Shown: one piece after another, positions 12,750-23,200 of the stretch
Layout of the letters: the number at the start of each line of letters is the position of its first letter
Numbering within the stretch: position 1 is the first letter of the stretch
Source: Plotosus lineatus
Lineage: Eukaryota > Chordata > Actinopteri > Siluriformes > Plotosidae
Length of the DNA: 64,000 nt
Direction: 5' to 3'
Assembly (NCBI GenBank): GCA_024760905.1
Contig: CM045729.1
Span: forward strand, 8,281,080-8,345,079
Program-made: the position numbers and the translations under genes
Notes under the pieces: generated by a model
The model's input: only the letters and a program-made list of their open reading frames with translations
Told to the model about the DNA's origin: nothing
The model's database searches: none

Positions 12750-12863
12750 CATGGCGAACCCGGAGAGCAGTGCTGAGGTCCTGCTGGTGGCCTTTAGTTT
12801 GGCTCGGCTCAGATAGAGTTTTCTCCAGGACAGAGCCTGGAGTGAGTGCTCGTTTAAACTCAT
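12750..12863 (-). CDS. orai1: orai1 coding exon 1 (Orai1 calcium-channel N-terminus), partial gene
   Basis: Orai1 forms the hexameric CRAC channel pore in the plasma membrane and is opened by STIM1 after ER calcium depletion. This exon encodes 38 residues, beginning [15 protein letters not shown] and ending SALLSGFAM. They match human ORAI1 residues 64-101, including the cytosolic extension of TM1. Visible equivalents of human W76, R83, K85, R91 and the G98 hinge are residues 13, 20, 22, 28 and 35. The exon ends in phase 0 at a strong GTGAGA donor, so V102 must come from exon 2, which lies beyond the left edge. The ATG chosen is the first after an in-frame TAA 57 nt upstream (12,918-12,920). 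It corresponds to human Met64, the start of the short ORAI1-beta form, so the human proline/arginine-rich N-terminus is not encoded here. It could be orai1a; paralogue identity is not resolvable from this exon alone. Confidence 0.93.
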
Positions 12864-13205
12864 TTCTCTCCTCAACTTCCGCTTTTTACAAACTTTACCA
12901 GAGCCAAATTTTTCCCTTTAACTTATAATTGCAGTGAAATTGTCTGGGTCGGGTCATAACAGACCTCTGCTCGGAGTTCGTCTCGGTCTCTCCCTGTAAA
13001 ACTATCTGTGACAGTTGTTTCCTTGCTTTCGTCACCGCGCTGTGCTGTCACTACTACAAAACTACAAACCCGACCATCCGTCATGCATCGCGCTACAGAG
13101 AGAGTTGTGACGGGTAATGTAGTCCAGAGAAATCAGTCCGTTCCGACCAACCCATTCGGTTCGGTTCGGTTCACTTGTTCTGCACTTTGTATTGTATGTG
13201 ATATA
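12864..13205 (-). promoter_or_regulatory. orai1: orai1 5' UTR and promoter region
   Basis: Unique sequence between the orai1 start and the Tc1 element. It has ACTACAAACCC (about 13,060) and, inverted, GGGTAATGTAGT (about 13,114), which loosely resemble the ACTACAA...CCC core of ZNF143/THAP11 promoter sites, and several CpGs. No TATA box is obvious at a sensible distance. This is inference from position and motif only. Confidence 0.4.
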
Positions 13206-13208
13206 TAC

Positions 13209-14783
13209 ACACACTAGTCCCTCTCAAAAAATTAGCATATTGTGATAAAATTAATTATTTTCTGTAATGTACTGATAAAAATTAAACTTTCATTATTTTA
13301 GATTCATTGCACACCAACTGAAATATTTCAGCTCTTTTATTGTTTTAATACTGATGATTTTGGCATACAGCTCATGAAAACCCAAAATCCCCATCTCAAA
13401 AAATTAGCATATTTCATCCGACCAAAAAAAAAAAAAAAAAAAAGTTTTTAATACAAAAAAAAAAAAGTCAACCTTCAAATAATTATGTTCAGTTGTGCAC
13501 TCAATACTTGGTCGGGAATCCTTTTGCAGAAATGACTGCTTCAATGCGGCGTGGCATGGAGGCAATCAGCCTGTGGCACTGCTGAGGTGTTACGGAGGCC
13601 CAGGATGCTTCGATAGCGGCCTTAAGCTCATCCACAGTGTTGGGTCTGGTGTCTCTCAACTTTCTCTTCACAATATCCCACAGATTCTCTATGGGATTCA
13701 GGTCAGGAGAGTTGGCAGGCCAATTGAGCCCAGTAATACCATGGTCAGGAAACCATTTAGCAGTGGTTTTGGCACTGTGAGCAGGTGCCAGGTCGTGCTG
13801 AAAAATGAAATCATCTCCATAAAGCTTTTCAGCAGATGGAAGCATGAAGTGCTCCAAAATCTCCTGATAGCGAGCTGCATTGACCCCGCCCTTGATAAAA
13901 CACAGTGGACCAACACCAGCAGCTGACATGGCACCCCAGACCATCACTGACTGTGGGTACTTGACATTGTACTTCAGGCATTTTGGCATTTCCTTCTCTC
14001 CAGTCTTCCTCCAGACTCTGGCACCTTGATTTCCGAATGACATGCAAAATTTGCTTTCATCTGAAAAACGTACTTTGGACCACTGAGCAACAGTCCAGTG
14101 TTGCTTCTCTGTAGCCCAGGTCAGCCGCTTCTGCCGCTGTTTCTGGTTCAAAAGTGGTTTGACCTGGGGAATGCGGCACCTGTAGCCCAGTCCACTGCTT
14201 CCACAGGTCCCCCAAGGTCTGGAATCAGCTCTTCTCCACAATCTTCCTCAGGGTCCGGTCACCTCTTCTGGTTATGCAGCGTTTTCTGCCACACTTTTTC
14301 CTTCCCACAGACGTCCCACTGAGGTGCCTTGATAGAGCACTCTGGGAACAGCCTATTCGCTCAGAGATTTCTTTCTGTGTCTTACCCTCTTGCTTGAGGG
14401 TGTCAATGATGTCCTTCTGGACAGCAGTCAGGTCGGCAGTCTTACCCATGATTGCGGTTTTGAGTAATGAACCAGGCTGGGAGTTTTTAAAAGCCTCAGG
14501 AATCTTTTGCAGGTGTTTAGAGTTAATTGGTTGATTCAGATGATTAGGTTAATAGCTCGTTTAGACTACCTGAACATGATATGCTAATTTTTTGAGAAAG
14601 GAATTTTTGGTTTTCATGAGCTGTATGCCAAAATCATCAGAATTAAAACAATAAAAGACCTGAAATATTTCAGTTGGTGTGCAATGAATCTAAAATATAT
14701 GAAAGTTTAATTTTTATCAGTCCATTCCAGAAAATAATGAACTTTATCACAATATGCTAATTTTTTGAGAAGGACTAGTGTGT
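13209..14783 (-). mobile_element. Tc1/mariner-type transposon with about 205-bp IR/DR terminal repeats
   Basis: Outer ends CTAGTCCCTCTCAAAAAATT (left) and its near-complement (right) lie in TA-rich flanks. Each terminal inverted repeat is about 205 bp (13,211-13,415 and 14,575-14,780). Each carries a second inner copy of the CTCAAAAAATTAGCATATT motif, which is the IR/DR layout known from Sleeping Beauty-type elements. The transposase is on the minus strand. A poly-A of about 22 nt and an A12 run lie inside the left repeat region. The element sits between orai1 and kdm2b. Confidence 0.9.
13501..14449 (-). pseudogene. Tc1 transposase, broken by one frameshift
   Basis: The N-terminal piece (14,225-14,449, 74 residues, starting MGKTADLTAVQKDIIDTLKQ) is a paired-like helix-turn-helix. 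The C-terminal piece (13,501-14,241, 246 residues) holds the DDE catalytic core with visible FSDESKF (first Asp), QHDLAPAHS (second Asp) and NSPDLNPIENLW (Glu). The two frames overlap at about 14,225-14,241, so a single small indel separates them. Together they give about 320 residues against roughly 340 for intact Tc1 transposases. It is probably inactive unless the frameshift is an assembly error. Confidence 0.88.
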
Positions 14784-16300
14784 ATATATATATATATATA
14801 TAATTAGAGAGAGAGAATTTTCAGCTGAGAGTCACCAGGAATTGCACAATGCATGTTTATTATTATATTATAAATATACAGCAGTGGACGGTTCTATTGG
14901 AACTTGATAAGTGAGAATAATTCCTCTACTGCACATGTTTGAAACAGAAAAGTTGGCTGGTTCATTGCAATGGTCTGGCGAGCTGTCCAGGGTGTACTCT
15001 GTTCTTGCCCAGAATTGGCTGAGATGGACACCAGCCACAGTAATTAGGATTAAGCGCTTCAGACAATGAATGAATGAAATGCAGAAGACTTCCCTAAACA
15101 GGCAGGTTGACCTGCACAGCACACCTCTGCATCAACTAACACGTTTATATTATATTTTAACATGAAATTATGCTGTATTTGCATCTTCTGAATAATGAAG
15201 TTTACTGTCACTGATTTTATCTCCTGAACAGTTACCGGTCTAACACTGCGTGTTCACACCTTCTGGTCCTGATTATCGACTGAACAGCTTCCAACATTCC
15301 AGTGCAAAATCCTGCACATGTGGTGGTACATACACTCTGATTCTGATTCACATAATCTTTAAATCTAACACCAGAATATATGTTCATTAATGAAGAAAAA
15401 CTGGGAAATTTATGTCGTGGAAGAGAAATTGAGAAGACGCTTGAACCTACTGTTTATAGGAAGATCATTAACTATAAATTGTGTGTTCAAGAGGCAGCTG
15501 TTTTACATTTATTCACAGGGCTCCCAGCTACCCAGGCCTTTAGTTGCTGTCCTTATAGTAGCTTTTGCGAGTAGGAGACATAGCTGTCAATCTCATTAAT
15601 TGATTCTGTAACCTGCTTAATCCTGTTTAGGGTCACGGGGAGGCTAACGCCCATCTCGGTCTCCTCAGGGTGAGTACAAGGTACACCCTGAACAGCTCGC
15701 CAGACCACCACAGGGCTACACTCACACCTAGGGGTGGATTAGGAACCACCAATTAGCCTATTGTGCATGTTTTTGGATTGTTGGAGGAAACCCAAACAAG
15801 CGGGGGGCATGCAAAAGCCACACAGTCTCAGACAGTTCAAATAGTCAAATAAAATAATCTAAAAGGGAAACACCCCAAGCAGGGAATTGAACTCAGGACC
15901 TTCTTCCCATAAGGCACCACCCTCACTGTCAAGCTGTTGTCTTTAAAAGTGGATGTAATTCTTTTTTTTTAATTTAGAAATAATGCATATCAAGATTTTT
16001 GGGAATTTTTTTCAAAAGAGTAAAACTAACAAAATATACACAATTTCTAAGTTAATATGATATAGCGTTTCATATATAAATAATTAAAATCAGAGGAAAA
16101 GATCAGTGATAATTTTACTTTTTGTTGTTTTTACACTTTTATTATATTTACATTGTTTTATTCTACTACTAATAACAATAAATATTATTTTGTTTCTCTT
16201 TCTGTAGGTAAGCAATATTAAGATAAGCATTAAAAAGTAATGACATCAGGAAAAAAGGTGCCTTAAAAGATTGACAAAATACTGTAACAAAAAAGCATTA
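14784..16300. other. Non-coding stretch with old dispersed repeats
   Basis: AT-rich intergenic DNA. Two pieces belong to a dispersed fish repeat family whose core reads like GCTTAATCCT...GGTCACGGGGAGGCT...GTACACCCTG: an inverted piece at about 14,975-15,066 and a longer one at about 15,610-15,915. A (TA)n run lies at 14,783-14,802. No exon is recognised on either strand. Confidence 0.6.
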
Positions 16301-16301
16301 A

Positions 16302-16648
16302 GGCTGTCTGTCTTCCTTTCGGCTTTTTCCCTTTTACTCGGGAGTCGCCACAGCGAATCATTTTGATTCGCACGTTTAATTTGGCAGAGGTTTTTACGTC
16401 GGATGCCCTTCCTGTCACAACCCTTTTAGCAAGGGATAGAAACACGCTGACGACTTTGCAGTCTACTCTTTACGAAAGTCAGCAATGGTTCTTTTACATG
16501 AACCTCTCACCATAGACAGTGACAGACATGGCCCGCCTTTGATAACCCAGTTAGCCGCACTGGGGGGACAGTGACAACCTTGTGGAGAGTGGGACTCGAA
16601 CCGCCAACCTTTGGATCAGCGATCCAGCGCCCTATACCACTGGTTAAA
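16302..16648 (-). mobile_element. tRNA-derived SINE (family S1), full length
   Basis: Read on the minus strand, a tRNA-like head has box A-like TGGT(C)TAGTGGTATAGG and box B-like GGTTCGAGTCC. It is followed by a body with GTTATCAAAGGCGGGCCATG and a 3' tail CAGCGAATC...GAAAGGAAGACAGACA. The same unit recurs at least nine more times in this window. Confidence 0.85.
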
Positions 16649-17800
16649 AATAAGAAATAATGAGTTGTATTAAAATGCAGAACAAAATTAAATCATACAA
16701 TTGTTGTGAAGTTTGGGTGAAAATAGCCTGAAGGTTAGCAGCAGATGGGTTGAAACAAGTGACCTATTGTTATTAAAATTGCGAGTCTTGACCTCCTCAA
16801 GTTCAGGAAGTGTGTGAGTGTTAATGATCTCGAGACTGTCTGAACCACACACGCTCATGCTGAAATATTATACTTTCACAGTTAGTCTGGTTCACTGCAG
16901 TTATTTATAAAAATTTAAACACAGTTAAAAATTTATCAATAAAAAAAAGTCAATCTGTACATGGGTCTCTGACAAATGCTGTAAATAGTAAAAGTTTCTA
17001 GGATATTGCTGTTATTTCATACAGTAAATAGTGTGGAATCAAAATGGAGTCATTTATGATTTGACCCAATTTAGGATAAACATTACTAAATTTTTATAAA
17101 TGTTACTCTGTCCTGGTGTTGAAAACAGCTTCAATTACGTATTATTGTTTGATCACACGAAGAGTCGATTCTCTAATTCCAAGACTTGGATTCGAATCGG
17201 TTGAGATTGATCCACCAAAAACGTTCTCACTTACAAACAGCACGCAGTCACAAAGGGGAAAGAGAATCATTCATACAGTATATCTTTCTGCTTTCGTAAT
17301 GTAGATTATTTTTCTCTTTATTTATTGCGAGAAATGACAAATAACGAGTCCGAGTCGACTCAATCAATTCCGGTAACCAAAGAATCAGCTCCTGTACCAC
17401 AAAGTGAGTCGATTCACCGGAAATTATTCCAACAAAAGACTATCAAAAATCGACATAGTGTGCGAAAGAGAAATTAATAAGTATAATATACTCTGAATGT
17501 TAACGTGACGTGTTTAGTTTGTCAATATCACAGGACTCGAAATACTCAGGGTTCGAATCAGGAGTTGATTCGAATAAAGAGAATCAAGCGGATGTTGCGC
17601 GAGCACTGTCGTCACGTTAACCGTCCCATCATTGAAAAAAAAAAAAAGAAAAATCGCTCATATTTGCCTCAGAAATATAATTTACAGCTGCGTTGGTCGG
17701 TTCTCACGCAGTCGAATGAACTATTGTGTGTCGTTTGAGTACAGAAACGTCGAGTGAATGTCTTGTTTAATGTCAGCGAACACACTAAACGTCACATTAG
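16649..17800. other. Intergenic stretch rich in GAGTCGATTC-type motifs
   Basis: AT-rich sequence without a recognised gene. From about 17,150 to 17,620 it is dense in GATTCG, GAATC and GAGTCGA words (for example AGTCGATTCTC, GATTCGAATCGGTTGAG, GAGTCGACTC), as in old DNA-transposon ends; a few related words also occur at about 35,140. It ends just upstream of the kdm2b short-form promoter. Confidence 0.45.
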
Positions 17801-18198
17801 CTACCAAAGCTAGTCATTCCTTTGTGGAACCAAACCAGCGTCCATCCTTGGCCACTCCCCTCCTCGTAGTACGTCGTGCGTAAGCTGTAACTGTCCTTCA
17901 TCTAGATTTTGATTGGTTGAACGAAACTCATACACTCACGTCTTTTATGAATATGCAAATTTACCGCAGGCGTCAAGGTAGTGTGTGCTATCAAACAGCA
18001 AGCTAGGCTAGTGCGAGAGAGAGAGACAGAGAGAGAGAGAGAGCGCGCTTCAGAGTCCTGGGTGAAAACGATAGCAAACAAATAAGAGAAAGGGAAAGGA
18101 GAGGGAGAGGACTCGTGGATGTTTACATAGAAGAGGAAAAACAGATGGTTTCCAACATGACGGGGTGTTTGTAGGACTGGAGATGAAATCGAGTTGCC
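17800..18198 (+). promoter_or_regulatory. kdm2b: Candidate promoter and 5' UTR of short-form kdm2b
   Basis: This unique segment precedes the first kdm2b exon. It contains an inverted CCAAT box (GATTGGTTGA, about 17,910), an octamer-like TATGCAAAT (about 17,948) and a GA run (18,015-18,050). The presumed leader carries an upstream ORF (ATG at 18,145, stop at 18,172-18,174, with a second in-frame ATG at 18,157). A second, overlapping out-of-frame ATG at 18,183 terminates at 18,225-18,227, past the main start. Promoter activity is inferred from position and motifs. Confidence 0.45.
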
Positions 18199-20201
18199 AT
18201 GGCCATGTCTATGAGTGCAGACGATGAAGATTACGATTCGGATACAGCCGAACAGGTCAACACACACACACACACACGTAAACATTGAGATGACCGACTT
18301 CTGACTTTCACACACAGCATGTTTGTGCTTTCTGATTGTAATTTAAAATACAATAGAAGGTTTCTCGATCTTAGTGAAGAAAAGAAGGGAGTAAGGCTCA
18401 GATCGCTCCCTGTGTGTGTGTGTGTGTGTGTGTGTGTTTCTTCCTCTTTCTTTCTTTTTTTGTTCAGATCTTCTTCAGATATTTAAATAATCCAGAATCC
18501 TTCGTAAACATTTCTGGGTTCCATGTGCTTCCTGGTTGTAGGAGGCAGGTGTTCTGTTTCAAGGCTAACAGATGGAGATGGGGATGTGTTTGGTTGGAGG
18601 TTTGAGACAGGTCAGAGCAGGGGTCAGAGATCAAGCTTTGACTGGATCTGTGTTCTTCCGGTTAATGTACACACGGGGGGGGTTGTGTGTGTGAGAGAGT
18701 GTGTGTGTGTGTGAGTGCGAGTGTGTGTGAGTGTGTGTGAGAGTGAGTGTGCGTGTGCGAGTGTGCGTGTGCGAGAGTGCGTGTACGAGAGTGCGAGTGT
18801 GTGTGCGAGAGTGTGTGTGTGAGAGTGCGAGTGTGTGTGTGAGAGTGCGAGTGTGTGTGTGAGAGTGCAGTGTGTGTGTGTGTGAGTGCGAGTGTGTGTG
18901 TGTGTGAGTGCGAGTGTGTGTGTGTGTGAGAGTGCGAGTGTGTGTGTGTGTGAGAGTGCGAGTGTGTGTGTGTGTGAGAGTGCGAGTGTGTGTGTGAGAG
19001 TGCGAGTGTGTGTGTGTGAGAGTGCGAGTGTGTGTGTGTGAGAGTGCGAGTGTGTGTGTGTGTGAGAGAGTGAGTGCGAGTGTGTGAGAGTGCGAGTGTG
19101 TGTGCGAGTGTGTGAGAGTGCGAGTGTGTGTGCGTGTGTGTGTGAGAGTGCGAGTGTGTGTGAGAGTGCAGTGTGTGTGTGAGTGCGAGTGTGTGTGTGA
19201 GAGTGCGAGTGTGTGTGAGAGTGCGAGTGTGTGTGTGAGAGTGCGAGTGCGTGTGTGAGAGTGCGAGTGTGTGTGTGAGAGTGCGAGTGTCTGTGTGTGT
19301 GTGTGTGTGAGTGCGAGTGTGTGTGCGAGTGTGTGTGTGTGTGAGAGTGCGTGTGTGTGTGTGTGTGTGTGAGAGTGCATGTGTGTGTGTGTGAGAGTGC
19401 ATGTGTGTGTGTGTGTGAGTGCGTGTGTGTGTAAGAGTGCATGTGCGCGTGTGTGAGAGTGCGCGTGTGTGTGAGAGTGCGCGTGTGTGTGAGAGTGCGC
19501 GTGTGTGTGAGAGTGCGCGTGTGTGTGTGAGTGTGCGCGTGTGTGAGTGTGCGCGTGTGTGAGTGTGCGCGTGTGTGAGAGTGAGAGTGTGTGCGAGTGA
19601 GACAGTGTGTGCGAGTGAGTGTGTGTGCGAGTGAGTGTGTGTGCGAGTGAGTGTGTGTGCGAGTGAGTGTGTGTGCGAGTGAGTGTGTGTGCGAGTGAGT
19701 GTGTGAGTGCGAGTGTGTGTGAGTGCGAGTGTGTGTGTGTGAGTGCGAGTGTGTGTGTGTGAGTGCGAGTGTGTGTGTGTGAGTGCGAGTGTGTGTGTGA
19801 GAGTGTGTGTGTGAGAGTGCGAGTGTGTGTGAGAGAGTGCGAGTGTGTGTGTGTGTGTGTGTGTGGCAGAGAGCGAGTGTCTGTGTGTGAGAGAGAGAGA
19901 GTGCGTGTGCGAGCGCGAGTGTGTGTGAGAGAGCGCGAGTGTGTGTGAGAGAGCGCGAGTGTGTGTGTGCGTGTATTTGTGAGAGAGAGAGCGTGCGCGA
20001 GAGAGAGCGCATGCGAGAGAGAGAGAGAGAGAGCGCGCGTGTGTGTGTGTGTGTGAGAGACGGCACGTGCGCGCCAGAGAGAGAGAGAGAGCGTGTGTGT
20101 GTGTGTGTGTGTGGCAGAGAGAGCGAGTGTCTGTGTGTGAGAGAGAGAGCGAGTGTGTGTGAGAGCGCGTGTGCGAGTGTGTGTGTGTGAGAGAGAGCGT
20201 G

Positions 20202-20237
<36 letters not shown>

Positions 20238-23200
20238 AGGGAGAGAGAGCGCGTGTGTGTGTGTGAGTGAGAGTATGTAAGAGAGAGTGAGTGTGTGTGA
20301 GAGAAAGAAAGAGTGTGTGTGTCTCACACTCTTTCTGACATAAACACTCACTCTCACACTCTGTCTCTCTCTCATACACACTCTCTCTCTTTCTCTCACA
20401 CACACTCTCTCTCTTACGTACACACTCACACACACACACACACACACACACTCTCTCTCTCTCACTCACACACACATACTCTCTACATATATCGAGTTTA
20501 GAGGTTATGGGATTGGGGTTAGGGGTAGAGATTAAGGGTTAGGGGTATAGATTATTGGATGTGGGTTAGGGGATAGTGATTATGGGTTCGTTGATATGGT
20601 TTAGGGCAGGGGTCACCAATCTTTTTGAAACTGAGAGCCACTTCTTGGGTACCAGTTAATGCAAATGGCTACCAGGTCGATACACAATTTACCTTTAATT
20701 ATATGTTATTATTCATAATTAATGATATTCATCTGTGTCAGGGGTAGGGAACCTTTTTATACTGCTGGGTGAACAGAGGCACACTTGTGGTTGAGACCTT
20801 GCCCAGGGGTTTTAGCACAGCGAGGGTCTCCCCATCATGAGCGCATCATCCTACCACTACGCCACCGGCCCCCAATTTTTTTCTTTTTTTTTGAGAGAGA
20901 CAAAAAAAAAAAAATTAAAATCTAATCCTCTGAGAGCCAAATATATTTTTTAATACCGAGACCAACAATTTTAGAGTATAATAGGACTCTGAATTTATTT
21001 TAAACAACATTGTTATAACGAAGTTATTTATTAATAAGCAAAGTACTTCTTAATATGAATGCGACTTCTGATGCTGCATGGTTTTGCTGATGGCTTTGTA
21101 GTCTGGTTGATACATGCTGAAGTTCAGCTTCATGCCGGCTTTTAGGCTTCAGTCTATTACACGTGACCACAGGTTGGTCATGATGCCTTTCAGGTGTGAG
21201 AAGGACTGCTCACATGCGCATTTGGAGCCAATTATGGTCATACGACAGGACTCGCACGCTGCAGTGTTTATCTGATAGGAATAAGATAAGATAAGATACA
21301 GCTTTATTAATCTCACAATGGAGAAATTCACTGTTACAGGCTCTTGAGGTACCATCAGTAGGGGGTGCAAAAATATACATATACAAACATACACACATAC
21401 ATATATATTATATAAGTAAATAAATAAATAGATACATAAATAGTATAAATTAATAAACAATAAAAGAAAAGAAGGGAACGACTTTGTAGACTGGCCTATA
21501 TTCAAGTGAATAGGAATAGGAATATATATATAAATATAGGAATAGGTAGCGCGTCCCAAGGCAATCAGCTGGTCTGCGGGTTGAAGTTTTTTCATGCCTG
21601 TCCATTTGTGTTTTGCTTGTCGACTCTGCTTGGCTTCTTGCACATGAGCTGATCAAAACGATGGAAAATTACCTCTTTACCCAAAAACAACTCATGCAGG
21701 CTGTTGCATATACAGTAGGCCCTTGACTATTTGCAGTTTTGCACCCTCGGTTTGAGTATTCGCTAACTGCCAAGCAACCAGCACGTGATTCAAATTCAGC
21801 CAATGGCTGTCCTCCTTTCTCCTGATTGGTTGAGCTGATGCCCCGCCCCTTTTCCCTTATTTGCGCAAAAGTTGTCAATGAGCCTCTTTTTGTGTGTGTT
21901 TTAATTACCAGTTAAGCTTTATGATACCACTCAAACGCTATGCGTCTTCTCTGGCTAAGCGATAGTAAACGCTGGATGTCTCTTCTGAAGAAATAAGACT
22001 TTCTCCTGAGAAACAGTGGTTTTCTCTGGCCTGTTGTATTACAATTTTTTCAATTATTATTCCTGTACAGTACCTAAGTTCATGTTTATGCGTAAGATTT
22101 TATGTTCTGTAGCATGTTTAACAAACAATACCAAAAGGATAAATATTATTACAGTACTCTTCATGTCCTTTTACATTGAACTTGGAGTGACGTCTCCAAG
22201 ATGGCGCTGCCCAGAGGGCAACGTCGCGGAGTTCTCAGAGTCAAATTGTTTTGTTTGTTCATGTTTTGCACTATGCCCGTCTACGACCAGTCGACTCTAC
22301 TACAGCTATAAGATCGGAGTATCTTCAGGCGTGTATAACTAAGCACGCTCAACTGGGCTTTTTGGTAGCCGGGGTGCGGCTAGCAGAGCAAATATGCTAT
22401 GGTAGGCAGCTCAATGCGAGCCGCACACCAGCTAACAAGAAGCCCAGGCGGGAAGGGGCCGAACGGATTGCAGGGGATTGCAGCTTGGGATTGCAGGGGA
22501 TGAAGGCCGTGTCGCTGGCTGGTGCAATCACCTCATCGGGTGTACTCTCCTCGAGCCATGTTTCACAGAAACACAGTCCTGTAGATCCCTCTGGGTTACA
22601 ATCTGAGCATGAAGCTCGTTCATCGTGTTACGCAGGGACTGAACACTGTCAAGCAGTATGGCCGGAAGTGCTAACCAAGCCTCTGAGAACTCCGCCTGGG
22701 CGTTACAGTTAGCCGGTTAGCGGGTAGCATTGAGCTCCCATAGCATATTAGCTCACGATAGAAGTTGTTGCGTGCTTAGTTGCCCGAAGCTGCTCATAGC
22801 TGTAGTAGGGTCGACCAATCATAGACGAGCATAGTGCAAAACATGAACAAACAAACAATTTGACTCTGAGAACTTCGTGACGTTGCCCTCTAGGCAGCGC
22901 CAACTTGGAAATGTCACTCCAAGACGTCACTCCAAGTTCAATGTAAAAGGACATGAAGTGTAATAAAGTTTATCCTTTTGGATCATTTGTTAAGCATGCT
23001 ACAGAACATAAAATCTCACGCACAAACATTCTCAGAATTAACTTGGGTACTGTACTGGAATCATAATTGAAAAAGACTTTTAAAAAGTGCTTTACAGCAG
23101 TATATGCTGTATAAAGTTTGTATTTTATCATCAATAAAAATAAGAGTAAAAATTGAAAAGTTTTTCTTAACCATTACTATATTTTACTACATTAATACGT

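Noticed and set aside
12751..12813. A short plus-strand frame [20 protein letters not shown] as a first exon
   Set aside because: It is the antisense of orai1 exon 1, which matches a known protein in full.
18624..20475. Three overlapping 500-614-codon minus-strand frames of His-Thr-Ser repeats
   Set aside because: Same compositional artefact in the kdm2b intron 1 satellite; all three frames are equally open.
20504..20610. Interstitial telomeric repeat
   Set aside because: Units are 21-bp TTAGGGGATAGAGATTATGG-like sequences, not (TTAGGG)n, and occur in both orientations beside hAT ends.
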